From Pleurocapsa sp. FMAR1 (lineage in GTDB: Bacteria > Cyanobacteriota > Cyanobacteriia > Cyanobacteriales > Xenococcaceae), in NCBI RefSeq assembly GCF_963665995.1, contig NZ_OY762512.1, positions 4,092,001 to 4,156,000 on the forward strand: DNA of 64,000 bases, in the 5' to 3' direction. Below are positions 37,884-47,204 of this stretch, in pieces (position 1 is the stretch's first letter; each line of letters begins with the position of its first letter). The notes under the pieces were generated by a model that saw nothing but the letters and a program-made list of their open reading frames with translations, was not told the DNA's origin and searched no databases. The position numbers and the translations under genes are program-made.

Positions 37884-38579
37884 TTATGCAGATCGCTTGG
37901 CATACCAAGCATGAAGAAGAAGGGTTTGTAAGAACAACACGGGAGCATCAAAACCGCTTGATGCGATCGCTGATTCAACCTCCCGGGGCGATAATATAGC
38001 GACATCTTTGCCATAAGAAGTGCGAAATTTTTCAACCTCCTCAATAGCTACTTCAGATTTCAACATTCGCAGCCAAAATTCAAACAAACTTTTATAAGTT
38101 GAAGTGGACATATCAGCAGCCAAGGTAGACATAACCAAATATCCATTAGGGCGAAGTCGCGAGGCAATTTGACGTAAAAAGCTGCGTCGCTCATCTGGCT
38201 GAAACAGGAAATAAAGCACTACAAAGCAAGTGACAGCATCAAAAGCGTCCGAGGTCGGCAGTGAATCAAGATAGCCTTCGTAAAAAGTGCAGCGCGACGC
38301 AATACCCGTCTTTTCGGCTTGCTGGCGACAGATATTTAGCATAGGTGTCGCAGGCTCTACAGCCGTAAACTGCCACTGGGGAAATGCTTGGGCGAGATTA
38401 ATCAATTCTGCGCCAGTACCCACGCCAACACAGAGAACTCGTGCATTGGCTGGCAGTTCAGAGAGTAGCGCACGGGTAAGTAAATGAAGTACGCCGTTCA
38501 GAGGAGCCAACTTAGCAAATCGTTTGTCATAGGCAGATGCGCGTTCTTGGTCGAAGACAAAAGGTTCTTGGTTCTGCAT
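37884..38579 (-). CDS. Class I SAM-dependent methyltransferase
   Basis: About 231 residues. After FDQERASAYDKRF, the SAM-binding motif I is ARVLCVGVGTGAELINLA, then TAVEPATPMLNI and CFVVLYFLFQPDERRSFLRQ. The ATG at 38579 (MQNQEPFVFD) is preferred over a TTG 66 bases upstream. The substrate is unknown. It stands alone between pgeF and a long spacer. Confidence 0.86.
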   Translation of the reverse strand: MQNQEPFVFDQERASAYDKRFAKLAPLNGVLHLLTRALLSELPANARVLCVGVGTGAELINLAQAFPQWQFTAVEPATPMLNICRQQAEKTGIASRCTFYEGYLDSLPTSDAFDAVTCFVVLYFLFQPDERRSFLRQIASRLRPNGYLVMSTLAADMSTSTYKSLFEFWLRMLKSEVAIEEVEKFRTSYGKDVAILSPREVESAIASSGFDAPVLFLQTLLLHAWYAKRSA

Positions 38580-38896
38580 AGGAGTAGGGAATAAGTACAA
38601 ACTTGGACGTATTCTAGTCTTTATGTAAAAATGCTTTTCTCTCAACTTAAGGCGTTTGAGAGGCTGTGAACTGGGAGTAAAGTTGCTACGTAGCGAATTT
38701 AACCTTCTAACCTTTGTTCAAATAGACTCCGCCGTAGAACAACGGAGTTTTGCCAATCGAGATAATCTCTTACTATTCAAGAGCTTAAAGTTTTAATTTC
38801 TGCCGAAGCCTATTGCTTAATATTTTTGTTAAAATCAACTTAGCAATATCTGAACGAAATAAAACTTAGAATAATCCAACGCTCAAACAATAGCAG
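38580..38896. other. Spacer with a short hairpin
   Basis: About 317 bases between two minus-strand genes. ACTCCG ... CGGAGT (38727-38749) makes a 6-bp stem that could terminate transcription. Nothing else is supported. Confidence 0.4.
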
Positions 38897-39700
38897 TTAG
38901 TTTGAAACGACTGCTACATAAAGCTTGGTTTCTGGTTCATATTTCCAGGCTACTCCTTCTGGATCTTTGCTTTGACTCCACTCTTCAAAATCAGGCTCAG
39001 ATTTCCTTCTACCAACGGTACTGGAATTAAGATCGAGACGTTTTGCTAGTTCGGCTTGAATTAATGATTGTCCAGCATCAATAGAAGTCGGTTGATTATC
39101 TGTTAAATCTTCGACTTCAGATTCAGTATCTATTGCAGTTGAAGTCTCTGCTTTAGTTAGTTGAGCGACGGCAGATGATTCTTGAGAATCGTCTAGGTTT
39201 TTAATTCCTGAATTTTGTTCTTGTTTTGCCAATTGAGCAATACCTCTAACCGATAATTTGTTAGATTCTTTAGCTGCTAATTGATAAGAGTTTATAGCCT
39301 GATCTGGTTCACTATCGTCAAAAATACTGCCTAAAGCACTGGCAGTAGGGAAATAATAAACAACGCCTTTATCTTTAACATTTTTAGGCTTGGTACCATA
39401 TTCCTCGCTTTTACGGCTAAGAAAAATTTTGGCATCTCTAGCAGTCAGGTTTGCTTTAACGGATAGATCCACTGGAGTTAGGTAGCCCCGATTTTCTTTA
39501 ATTAATTGATTAAAGTAGGGATTGATATCTCCACACCATTTTTGCCACTGAATATTTTGCCAAATTTTATAAGCTACGATTAATGCTGCTAATGCTAGCA
39601 AAAAAGGCCATAGCTGATATAAAACCACAAAACCAAAGGCAAGAGGCAGAATGAGAACCAAAATTCCAGCAGAACCATTATCTAGTACTTTTCCAGTCAT
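38897..39700 (-). CDS. Conserved hypothetical membrane protein with C-terminal helix-turn-helix-like region
   Basis: A 267-residue protein with two adjacent hydrophobic segments at residues 11-46, then a soluble region YFNQLIKENRGYLTPVDLSVKANLTARDAKIFLSRKSEEYG-like and a low-complexity middle. The end, AELAKRLDLNSSTVGRRKSEPDFEEWSQ, resembles a helix-turn-helix, and the middle piece resembles a winged-helix-type start. It looks like a membrane-tethered nucleic-acid or protein-binding factor; the function is unknown. Confidence 0.7.
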   Translation of the reverse strand: MTGKVLDNGSAGILVLILPLAFGFVVLYQLWPFLLALAALIVAYKIWQNIQWQKWCGDINPYFNQLIKENRGYLTPVDLSVKANLTARDAKIFLSRKSEEYGTKPKNVKDKGVVYYFPTASALGSIFDDSEPDQAINSYQLAAKESNKLSVRGIAQLAKQEQNSGIKNLDDSQESSAVAQLTKAETSTAIDTESEVEDLTDNQPTSIDAGQSLIQAELAKRLDLNSSTVGRRKSEPDFEEWSQSKDPEGVAWKYEPETKLYVAVVSN

Positions 39701-39962
39701 AGTTTTGGTTGCAATTGCATAAGATGTACGAAGTGGAGCTAAAAAATAGCTCCTGGTGAATGAAAGCTCTGTCGTATTTAGGTTAAGTGTTTACTTGAGT
39801 TTTTTAATCTTGCTTGACAAGACAATAACTCTTGGAAAAAATCCTTTTACGACAGTTTTCTTTTTAAGTTGCAAGATATTCTTGCATAATTTGTCTGATT
39901 GCAATATTAAAGTAAATTGTGTTGCAACGCACGCAACTAATGCAAAGTTTAACAACTAATTT

Positions 39963-40760
39963 CTAAACTGTAGCCATCAGGTTTGATAATTCAAGACGTT
40001 GCAACATGGCTTTGCGTGCTGCAACAGCTAAAGAATCGTCTAAAGGAGTTAAAATAAATTCTTGCTCATATTTTTTTTGCAAGGCTTTTTTAATTAGCCA
40101 ATCTGCAATAAAAGGATTTTTGGGTAATAAAGGTCCATGAGCATAAGTTGCGATCGCATTTTGATAAAATGCCCCTGCGGTTTTATCTTCTCCGTTATTG
40201 CCATAACCTTTAATTACTCTACCCAAAGGCTGCACATCGCTAAGATAGGTTCTACCGCCGTGATTTTCAAAGCCAATTGCGATCGCTTTTTCTCCCAGCA
40301 TCTGCTCTAATTCAGAGGCGATAGGATTGGCGGTAATTTCAAATACTAAGTTGCCTATACAGCGTTGGGCATCAATACCTGGGTGTTGACTTACCATATC
40401 CAGTAGCCCTAAACCCTCAATTCTTTTACCCAATGCTGGCTCGTAATAGTGTCCTAAAAGCTGGGGTGAGCCACAGGTAAACACTCCTGGTGTTCCGCGA
40501 TCGAGCTTTTCCTTGAGAACTTGGGCTTTTTCTCCCCGCAGGTCACGCATGACAATTTCTTGTTGACGATCCTGCGCGCCTCCACCCACAATTAAATCTA
40601 CTTGGCTGAATTTTTGCGCCTCTGTTTCTCTGGTAAGGGAAACAATCTCTACCTCGATTCCTCGCCACTGACAACGCCTTTGCAGACAAATTACGTTACC
40701 GCGATCGCCATAAGTACTCATTAGTGTCGGATAAAGCCAGCCAATTGCAATTTTCATCAA
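39963..40760 (-). CDS. gatD: Type 1 glutamine amidotransferase, GatD of lipid II isoglutaminyl synthase
   Basis: A 265-residue CobQ/GatD-type amidotransferase. The N-terminus MKIAIGWLYPTLMSTYGDRGNV is typical of GatD. The catalytic Cys is Cys96 in GVFTCGSPQLLGHY and the His is His208 in YAHGPLLPKNPF. In the GatD/MurT complex it supplies ammonia to amidate D-Glu in lipid II. Here murT is not adjacent on either side. The start is ATG ATG in tandem. Confidence 0.85.
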   Translation of the reverse strand: MMKIAIGWLYPTLMSTYGDRGNVICLQRRCQWRGIEVEIVSLTRETEAQKFSQVDLIVGGGAQDRQQEIVMRDLRGEKAQVLKEKLDRGTPGVFTCGSPQLLGHYYEPALGKRIEGLGLLDMVSQHPGIDAQRCIGNLVFEITANPIASELEQMLGEKAIAIGFENHGGRTYLSDVQPLGRVIKGYGNNGEDKTAGAFYQNAIATYAHGPLLPKNPFIADWLIKKALQKKYEQEFILTPLDDSLAVAARKAMLQRLELSNLMATV

Positions 40761-40908
40761 TCTGATAGTAAAAGTTAAACATTAGCAAATTCAACAACTC
40801 GATTGGGTAAGCTGGGGAAACCCCAGCACCCCTCTCGTTCAAGGCTAATCGCCACTGGCTCAATCAATTTTGAAGAAATTGTTAAAAATAGGTAAACTAG
40901 AATTTTGG

Positions 40909-40949
40909 GCAGGTTGCAGATTAAGACCAAGTGTTAATCTACAACCTGC
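40909..40949 (+). repeat. Strong stem-loop upstream of clpS
   Basis: GCAGGTTGCAGATTAA (40909-40924) pairs with TTAATCTACAACCTGC (40934-40949), with one mismatch, around a 9-base loop. It lies about 57 bases upstream of clpS on the same strand. It could be a 5'-UTR regulatory element or a dispersed palindrome. Confidence 0.7.
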
Positions 40950-41005
40950 TAACCTAGTGTTTAGATAAACATTGTTTAATTGACATAACTTTAGGATTTA
41001 TTGGA

Positions 41006-41299
41006 ATGACTTTCACTCCCACCGTAACTAAAGAGAAAGCTGGTCAAACCATCACACAGCATTATCCCAACTACAAAATCATTGTGCTAAATGACGACTT
41101 TAATACTTTTCCCCACGTCATAGAATGCCTGATGAAATACATTCCAGGCATGAGTGGCGATCGCGCCCAAGAGTTAACTGAACAGATTCATTTTGAAGGA
41201 CAGGCTCTAGTTTGGGTTGGTCCCCAAGAGCAAGCAGAACTGTATCACCAACAGTTAAAGCGCGCTGGATTAACTATGGCACCATTAGAAAAAGCTTAA
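41006..41299 (+). CDS. clpS: ATP-dependent Clp protease adaptor protein ClpS
   Basis: A 97-residue adaptor that delivers N-end-rule substrates to ClpAP/ClpCP. The core YKIIVLNDDFNTFPHVIECLMKYIPGM contains the conserved NDD and the hydrophobic pocket residues. The tail ALVWVGPQEQAELYHQQLKRAGLTMAPLE completes the fold. A DUF2103 gene follows 28 bases downstream. Size and motifs are fully typical. Confidence 0.95.
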   Translation: MTFTPTVTKEKAGQTITQHYPNYKIIVLNDDFNTFPHVIECLMKYIPGMSGDRAQELTEQIHFEGQALVWVGPQEQAELYHQQLKRAGLTMAPLEKA

Positions 41300-41327
41300 A
41301 ATCAAGTAGTAAAAGCAAGTAAAGATT

Positions 41328-41609
41328 ATGTCTTCTGATGGTCGGTTAGTCTGGAATCACTCAACTCATCTGGCTGGTTTGATTCCTATATTGGAAAAAC
41401 TAGTTAAGTGTGAAGGAATCACCACCATTACTCCAGGCAGAATCAAAAAGACTAGAAGCCATATCCCCAAAATGAAGCTGAAGATATCTGTTCCCATTCG
41501 CGGTGGCTATAAAATTATTGCCCGCCAAGGAAAAACAGTACAGGAAGTGTTTGTCCTTAGTACCTTAGAGCAGTCAGAGTTGGAACAGGCGATCGCCAAT
41601 TTATTATAA
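41328..41609 (+). CDS. DUF2103-family protein
   Basis: A 93-residue protein, MSSDGRLVWNHSTHLAGLIPILEKL followed by a basic segment (GRIKKTRSHIPKMKLKISVPI) and a beta-rich end (GGYKIIARQGKTVQEVFVL). It matches the DUF2103 family of small proteins found in cyanobacteria, described as predicted metal-binding. No function is known. It follows clpS closely and is probably in the same operon. Confidence 0.8.
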   Translation: MSSDGRLVWNHSTHLAGLIPILEKLVKCEGITTITPGRIKKTRSHIPKMKLKISVPIRGGYKIIARQGKTVQEVFVLSTLEQSELEQAIANLL

Positions 41610-41645
41610 GCAGCAACTTTCCAGAAAACGTCCATACGAGCAAAT

Positions 41646-41706
41646 GTAGGGTGGGCAAAAGATCATCTAGAGTAAAAAGCATTTCAGGTGTAAATCTTTG
41701 CCCACC
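41646..41706. repeat. Dispersed GGTGGGCAAA/TTTGCCCACC palindrome, copy 2
   Basis: GTAGGGTGGGCAAAA (41646-41660) and CTTTGCCCACC (41696-41706) bracket about 35 bases. The right half is repeated once more downstream at 41911-41957. Confidence 0.7.
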
Positions 41707-41910
41707 AAAATTAAAGTCATTATTCCCAGCAAAATAATGTCTAGTTGTGTTTCGGATTAGAGTAAGTCTGACCAGATATTAGTATAGATTTTGCTTTAGT
41801 TCATCTTTGACTTGTTGAAGAAATTATATTCAATTCCTTGTACTTGATTTGACGCATCGCTATTTAAGCGATTTACAAGAGCGATCGCTTTTTGGGATAA
41901 ACAAAAAATA

Positions 41911-41957
41911 ATCTAGAACAAAAAGCATTTCAGGTATAAATCTTTGCCCACCAAAAT
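41911..41957. repeat. Half copy of the palindrome (direct duplicate of 41665-41711)
   Basis: Forty-seven bases matching 41665-41711 at about 44 positions, including AAAAAGCATTTCAGGT and CTTTGCCCACCAAAAT. The left arm is absent. Confidence 0.65.
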
Positions 41958-42104
41958 CAAATATCAAATAATTTTATCTTTGCAAACACAATGCCAATTG
42001 TGAGCCTATATTCACGATTGAAATTTCGATGGGCATTAACACTATGCAGCTTTCGCTAGCTGATCTAGATTGCCATGCCCACCTACGTTTAATGTAATAG
42101 CGAT

Positions 42105-43292
42105 CTAAACCTTCGCTATGTTCTTGAAGCTAATTTTCAAATAATCATCATCCATTTTTGCTCCTGATGGCTCAAGTGCTGCCAAAGCTTGAGGTAAAAC
42201 CAAGTTACGACGATGATTACCAATTCTGACGTTTAACTCATCGCCAGTTTTATTTAACTGGATTTTTTCTTTGGGAATTCCTGGCAGATATAGATGAAGA
42301 CTATAGTTACCTTCTTCTTGAATTATTTTAATCGTGTTTTCCTTGTAATAAACCTGAGTAGGATCTTCGTCCTTATACAAGATTTCTTTAAGCTTTTCTA
42401 ATGCTTCCATGCCACACATTTCGGTAGGAAACAAAGGAGCTTCTTTGACTGGCAAAGGATGAAAGTTATCATAAATCTCTTGTTTATAAACTTTCTGGTT
42501 TTCTTTCCAGCGTTGGAAAAAAGGATCGCTCACCTCATCAGGAATTACCCGATTTGCTATTACTAAGTCTGTAGCCACATTGTATAAACTTAGATAAGCA
42601 TGGGCGCGCAAGGACTCTTTAATCACCATTTTTTCGGGGTTCATTACTAAACGCACCGAAGTTTTAGTATTATCGGTCAAAACCTTTTCTAAAGCTTCTA
42701 TCTGCTCATAAAATTCATAGGGAGCATTCATGACTTCATTATCAGGCAAGGAAAAACCTGCAATCGGTTTAAAAAATGGTTCAACTAAGGGACGCAAAGC
42801 TGCGGACATTCCCTGTAAAGGCTTGTAAAAACGCCTCATATACCAGCCTCCAACTTCAGGGAGGCTTAACAGTCTTAAAGCCGTTCCTGTGGGTGCTGAA
42901 TCAATAATTAAAATATCGTAGTCACCATCATCATAGTGACGCTTCATTCTGACTAAACCAAAGATTTCATCCATCCCTGGCAGAATTGCTAATTCTTCAG
43001 CCTGCACGCCGTCTAAACCTCTGGCTTGCAAAACCTGAGTAATGTAACGCTTCACCGCACCCCAGTTGCCTTCTAATTCTCTCAAGGCATCAAGTTCTGC
43101 CCCCCAAAGATTAGGACGGACTTGTATTGGGTCGTGTCCTAATTCAAGATCGAAGCTGTCCGCCAAAGAGTGTGCAGGATCGGTACTCAGTACTAAGGTT
43201 CTATAGCCTAACTCCGCACAACGCAAACCAGTGGCAGCAGCAACGGAGGTTTTACCTACTCCGCCTTTGCCAGTCATTAAAATTACCCGCAT
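42105..43292 (-). CDS. ArsA/Get3-family ATPase with C-terminal HSP20-like domain
   Basis: A 395-residue ATPase. The P-loop is [15 protein letters not shown] (8-22), followed by [15 protein letters not shown] and [16 protein letters not shown], all ArsA/Get3 signatures. Residues about 328-390 form an HSP20-like (ArsA_HSP20) domain: [17 protein letters not shown]. This type is found in photosynthetic bacteria as a likely tail-anchored-protein or metal chaperone ATPase; arsenite export is not implied because no arsB is adjacent. A DUF2358 gene lies 43 bases upstream on the same strand. Confidence 0.9.
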   Translation of the reverse strand: MRVILMTGKGGVGKTSVAAATGLRCAELGYRTLVLSTDPAHSLADSFDLELGHDPIQVRPNLWGAELDALRELEGNWGAVKRYITQVLQARGLDGVQAEELAILPGMDEIFGLVRMKRHYDDGDYDILIIDSAPTGTALRLLSLPEVGGWYMRRFYKPLQGMSAALRPLVEPFFKPIAGFSLPDNEVMNAPYEFYEQIEALEKVLTDNTKTSVRLVMNPEKMVIKESLRAHAYLSLYNVATDLVIANRVIPDEVSDPFFQRWKENQKVYKQEIYDNFHPLPVKEAPLFPTEMCGMEALEKLKEILYKDEDPTQVYYKENTIKIIQEEGNYSLHLYLPGIPKEKIQLNKTGDELNVRIGNHRRNLVLPQALAALEPSGAKMDDDYLKISFKNIAKV

Positions 43293-43335
43293 AAAAATTT
43301 AGATCCTATATTAAATATATTTACATTACTTAATT

Positions 43336-43770
43336 TTATTGTGACGCTTTTTTACCCGAAAAGAAATTTTGGCGCAAAACATTCCAGGGTGAAATATGCC
43401 AATAGTCAACATGAGATGAAATTAGATTATCGCCGTTAATTCCTAATTCACTCCAGCCAGGAATTGATAAGCGCGGTTTCCAAGGCAGGGGTGGAGTCAT
43501 ATTTAATGTCCACTCTGTCTTGATCGAGTTATCCTGTTTACTCATGTCATGTACTTCCATCTCGACATTGATGAAAAAGCTGTTTAAAAAGCCGATCATT
43601 GCCTGGTACTTTTTAACTCCCCGAAATTCATTTAAAGGATCTTTAAAATAAACATTGTCTGCATAAATATCAAAAGTTTGATTCTCTGGAAAATGTTGAT
43701 AATCTTCTTTGAGAATTGCGACTAAATCCCTTTGTTGTTGATGGTTAGTAGTTGTTTGTTGATTGTTCAT
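43336..43770 (-). CDS. DUF2358-family protein
   Basis: A 144-residue protein of the SnoaL-like fold. ILKEDYQHFPENQTFDIY, VYFKDPLNEFRGVKKYQAMIGF and ISSHVDYWHISPWNVLRQNFF are typical of DUF2358, widespread in cyanobacteria and plastid-bearing plants. Function is not known. It is directly upstream of and co-directional with the ArsA-like gene. Confidence 0.8.
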   Translation of the reverse strand: MNNQQTTTNHQQQRDLVAILKEDYQHFPENQTFDIYADNVYFKDPLNEFRGVKKYQAMIGFLNSFFINVEMEVHDMSKQDNSIKTEWTLNMTPPLPWKPRLSIPGWSELGINGDNLISSHVDYWHISPWNVLRQNFFSGKKASQ

Positions 43771-43865
43771 AAGTATTTACTTTTTAGCTTTTCAATTATC
43801 GTGGATAACTAAGAGCTAATAGCTAACCCAAGCAATTTACTCTCTATTGAAAGTAGGAACATAAG

Positions 43866-44435
43866 TTAAACCTCTACCTCAGACCACAGACGCTCTAGCT
43901 GAGACTTCCAGGCTGCTAAAAATTGCTCTCTTTGGTTTGGGTCTTGATCGATTCCCCCCATAACCCCTTCTTGGTAGAATCTATCTATAGTCTGATAGGT
44001 AGCTTCTAAAGTTTGTCCTTGGGCTTTGGCAGCTTTAACAATTTGAATGATTTGTTTTTCAATCAACTGATTAAAAGAGCCTGAAAGTCCTTTGGCTATA
44101 AGATTTTGTAGAGATGCGATCGCGCTTTTCAAATCTTCTGCTGTTAAACTTTCTAGGCGATGCTGATATACACCCCATAAAACATTTTGATTAATTGCAT
44201 AGCGAACTTCTTGAGTAAGATCAAAATTATCTTCCAATAGCTGAGGTAACAATGACTGGGCTTCTGAGGCTGTTGCAATAGGGGTTAATAGTCTCAACCA
44301 GGAACTATCTTCTGAGAGAATTACCAGCAAATGAATCTGGGAATTTTTAATTTGCCAAGCTTCGTTTACGTCATGCTTGATATCGTTTTGGTCAAATAAC
44401 TGTTCTAGAACAGTTGATATTTCTGCTGCTTTCAT
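43866..44435 (-). CDS. Conserved hypothetical cyanobacterial protein
   Basis: A 189-residue soluble protein. Residues 1-90 resemble a YbjN or type III chaperone-like fold (VLEQLFDQNDIKHDV, IHLLVILSEDSSWLRLLTPI). The rest is helical (LKSAIASLQNLIAKGL). No function was recognised. It shares strand and neighbourhood with the DUF2358 and ArsA-like genes. Confidence 0.75.
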   Translation of the reverse strand: MKAAEISTVLEQLFDQNDIKHDVNEAWQIKNSQIHLLVILSEDSSWLRLLTPIATASEAQSLLPQLLEDNFDLTQEVRYAINQNVLWGVYQHRLESLTAEDLKSAIASLQNLIAKGLSGSFNQLIEKQIIQIVKAAKAQGQTLEATYQTIDRFYQEGVMGGIDQDPNQREQFLAAWKSQLERLWSEVEV

Positions 44436-44542
44436 CTTTAGGCTGAAAAATAAATATTTGTATTGCTAGGTTTAACGATAGTTTAATAGTTTTTAAGATT
44501 AGGTAAATCTGTAATTGTGTATATTTTTAAGGGTTTTACTCA

Positions 44543-45076
44543 ATGGCAAAACATTTGTCATCACGCGATCATAACGTTGAAAAAACTTTTGACCAGCTAG
44601 ATTACAGTGCTTATTTAGTTCATTGTCATTGGATGAACTATGCTCTTGAATTGGCACATAAGGCAGGGGAAGCAGGAGAAGTGCCTGTCGGGGCTGTAAT
44701 TATCGATTCTCAGGGAAATTTGCTGTCTGAGGCTGCTAATCAAAAGGAAAAAAATCAAGACCCTACCGCCCATGCCGAAATTGAAGCAATTCGTAATGCA
44801 AGCCGAGTAAAGCAAAACTGGTGTCTGCAAGACTGCACTCTTTATGTCACCTTAGAGCCTTGTCCTATGTGTGCTGGAGCAATCCTTAATTCACGCCTCA
44901 GTTTGCTTGTTTATGGTGCAGATGAGCCAAAGTCAGGCGCAATTCGTACCGTAGTAAATTTGCCTGATAGTGAATGTTCTCATCACCGACTACAGGTGTT
45001 AGCGGGAATTAAAGAGGCTGCTTGTCGTCAACAATTGCAGTCCTGGTTTAGTCGTCAAAGAAACAAAAGTAAGTAA
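44543..45076 (+). CDS. tadA: tRNA-specific adenosine deaminase
   Basis: A 177-residue zinc deaminase that converts A34 to inosine in tRNA-Arg. The zinc and catalytic motifs are present: DPTAHAEIEAIRNASR (His-Ala-Glu) and LEPCPMCAGAIL (Pro-Cys-x-x-Cys), with GEVPVGAVI upstream. About 25 extra residues precede the usual start. Length is otherwise normal. Confidence 0.95.
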   Translation: MAKHLSSRDHNVEKTFDQLDYSAYLVHCHWMNYALELAHKAGEAGEVPVGAVIIDSQGNLLSEAANQKEKNQDPTAHAEIEAIRNASRVKQNWCLQDCTLYVTLEPCPMCAGAILNSRLSLLVYGADEPKSGAIRTVVNLPDSECSHHRLQVLAGIKEAACRQQLQSWFSRQRNKSK

Positions 45077-45090
45077 ACGGCTTCGCCGTA

Positions 45091-45123
45091 GCTATTAGCT
45101 GTTAGCTCTTAGCTATTAGCTTA
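45091..45123. repeat. Heptamer tandem repeat (GCTNTTA) after tadA
   Basis: Four and a half 7-base units, GCTATTA GCTGTTA GCTCTTA GCTATTA, follow tadA directly. Confidence 0.7.
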
Positions 45124-45161
45124 ATTAGAAGAGGCTTTAAACTTCTCCTAATTGAAGGTGA

Positions 45162-45189
45162 GAGATGCGCGGGGTTCACGCGCATCTCT
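45162..45189. terminator. Hairpin between tadA and feoB ends
   Basis: AGAGATGCGCG pairs perfectly with CGCGCATCTCT around a 6-7-base loop. It lies between the converging ends of tadA and feoB and may terminate either, but there is no T-run. Confidence 0.5.
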
Positions 45190-45291
45190 AATCGACTTGT
45201 TGAACCCAATAGCTTGAAAGCTCTTAGCCTTTTGCTTAAATAGTCTTCAGAGCTATAAAAGCTTTTTTTTGCAATGCAAGTTTAGTATTAG

Positions 45292-47145
45292 TTATTGAAA
45301 TCCTAACAGTAAAGCTGTTTGATAAAAACAAAAGCTTGATACCCAAGCTAATCCTAAAGAAAAAGCCAAAGAAAACAAGGTAAATTTCCACGACTTTGAT
45401 TCGTTCAAAAGCGTGGCAACAGTAGTTAAACAGGGAGTGTAAAGTAAGCAGAAGATACAAAAACTATATCCTTGGGCAAAGCTTACTGTTTCGGTAATAT
45501 GACCACCCACGGCGGTCGCATTTAAGCCATAGATTACCGCTAACGAACCCACTACAATTTCTTTAGCTACAAAACCAAAAATTAGAGTCAAAGTTAGGTA
45601 AGGATCGATACCCACAGGAGCCATAATCGGTGTAAGAAATTCACCCACCTGACCGCCAATAGTATTTATTCCTGTTGCTCCTGGGGGTAAATTAGTAACA
45701 GTCCACACCGCAATGCAGCCAAAGGTAATAAACCCTGATGCTCTAGTTAAAAAATGCTTGACTTCGCCCCAACCTCTAACAATTACCTGTTTCCAAGTGG
45801 GGAAGCGATAGGGAGGTAGTTCTAAAACAAACGGTTCATCATTTTTAAACACTCCTTGAAACACAGCAGCCGTTGCGATCGCTGCCACGAAACTGAGTAG
45901 ATAGAGAGAAAATAAGACAATTGCCCCATTCCCATTAGGAAAGACCGCAGCAATAATAAAGACAAAGACCTGAAGCCGAGCCGAACATAGAGCAAAAGGA
46001 ATAATTAGCATGGTCAGGAATCTTAATGATTGAGAACGCATTACCCTAGTTCCCATCAAGGCTGGAACATTACAGCCAAATCCCATCATTTGCATCACAA
46101 AACTGCGACCATCTAAACCAATCCTCACCATTAACGCATCCATTAAATAAGCTGAACGAGAAAGATAGCCACTATCTTCTAAAACCGCCATCAAAATAAA
46201 AAATAGAATGATTAAAGGCACAAAACCAATTACCGTAGCCAACCCATTCCAGATGCCATCAATAAAAAAACTTTGCACAACTTCAGGAAAAGGCTGGAGA
46301 ATTGGCTCAACAAGGCTAGTTTGCAACCAGTCGGTTATATCCCCTACCAAACCTTGAGCAGGTAAGCCTAAGTTCCAAATGAGTGAGAAAACTAAATACA
46401 TCCCCAGAAAAAATAGAGGCAATCCCAAAATTGGATGTAATAGAATGCGATCGAGCCTCGTAGTTAAATTGTTCCCCACATTCTGAGGCATGGTTACTGC
46501 CCCTGCTAAAACCGATTCAATTTTCTTAGGAGTAATATCGGCACAGTTGCCTAAACAGGGTTGAATATTTTTGACTTCCTGGGATTGTCCTTTAAGAGCA
46601 TAAGAGATTTTTCGGTAGGCGTTAGCATATCCTTTCCCGTACTTGGCACTTACGAGGACACAGGGCATCTCCAAGCGTTCTGATAACTCATCAGTATCAA
46701 TTACCACCCCGTATTTCTCTGCTTCGTCCGCCATATTAAGAACAACAACTGCGGGTAGACCTAAAGCTTTTATTTGCAGAGGTAGAGAAATTTGTCTATC
46801 TATCTGAGAGGCATTAAGCACCACTACCACTAAATCAAAAGGAAATTTGTCTAGGAAACTTCGCGCAACTTTCTCATCTTCAGAAAAGCCGTCAAAGTCA
46901 TAAATACCTGGTAAATCGACTAATTCTGTAAGTTTGCCGTCAATTTTAATTTGAGCCTGAAGAAAATCTACCGTCATCCCTGGCCAATTACCAACCGCAG
47001 CAGCAGCACCCGTAAGGCGATTAAAAAAAGTTGATTTTCCCGTGTTGGGCATTCCCACTAATACAACTCGTTTAAGGCGATCTCGCGAGTCAGGTGATTT
47101 GCGATCGCGTCTTGAAATTGTTGTCTTGTTATTATGGCAAGTCAT
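45292..47145 (-). CDS. feoB: Ferrous iron transport protein B
   Basis: A 617-residue membrane GTPase importing Fe2+. The N-terminal G domain shows VLVGMPNTGKSTFFN (G1), DLPG (G3) and LNMADE (G4-like), followed by two Gate motifs around conserved Cys (MGFGCNVPALMGTR and CLLYTPCLTTVATLL) and multiple membrane segments. It is somewhat shorter than the enterobacterial protein but normal for cyanobacteria. feoA lies 59 bases upstream on the same strand, so the two form an operon. The start is taken at ATG 47145. Confidence 0.95.
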   Translation of the reverse strand: MTCHNNKTTISRRDRKSPDSRDRLKRVVLVGMPNTGKSTFFNRLTGAAAAVGNWPGMTVDFLQAQIKIDGKLTELVDLPGIYDFDGFSEDEKVARSFLDKFPFDLVVVVLNASQIDRQISLPLQIKALGLPAVVVLNMADEAEKYGVVIDTDELSERLEMPCVLVSAKYGKGYANAYRKISYALKGQSQEVKNIQPCLGNCADITPKKIESVLAGAVTMPQNVGNNLTTRLDRILLHPILGLPLFFLGMYLVFSLIWNLGLPAQGLVGDITDWLQTSLVEPILQPFPEVVQSFFIDGIWNGLATVIGFVPLIILFFILMAVLEDSGYLSRSAYLMDALMVRIGLDGRSFVMQMMGFGCNVPALMGTRVMRSQSLRFLTMLIIPFALCSARLQVFVFIIAAVFPNGNGAIVLFSLYLLSFVAAIATAAVFQGVFKNDEPFVLELPPYRFPTWKQVIVRGWGEVKHFLTRASGFITFGCIAVWTVTNLPPGATGINTIGGQVGEFLTPIMAPVGIDPYLTLTLIFGFVAKEIVVGSLAVIYGLNATAVGGHITETVSFAQGYSFCIFCLLYTPCLTTVATLLNESKSWKFTLFSLAFSLGLAWVSSFCFYQTALLLGFQ

Positions 47146-47204
47146 AGATTTATCTAAGATTCTATTGTTTTGTTATTTAACCCGTTCATATCTGATGTCT
47201 CAAT

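Larger units (their letters stand above)
41610..42104. other. Repeat-rich spacer before the ArsA-like gene end
   Basis: 495 bases between convergent genes. It contains a copy of the GGTGGGCAAA palindrome (41646-41706) and a 47-base near-direct duplicate (41665-41711 and 41911-41957). No ORF is credible. Confidence 0.6.

Noticed and set aside
39756-39959. 67-codon plus-strand frame between two minus-strand genes
   Set aside because: AT-rich, no domain or ribosome-binding site; the spacer is only 262 bases.
41610-42104. tRNA or small RNA gene in the spacer
   Set aside because: No cloverleaf arms or conserved RNA motif was found; the visible structure is explained by repeats.
42105-43292. Arsenite export operon
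   Set aside because: The ArsA-like gene lacks an adjacent arsB or arsR and carries an HSP20-like domain, so the Get3-type reading is preferred.
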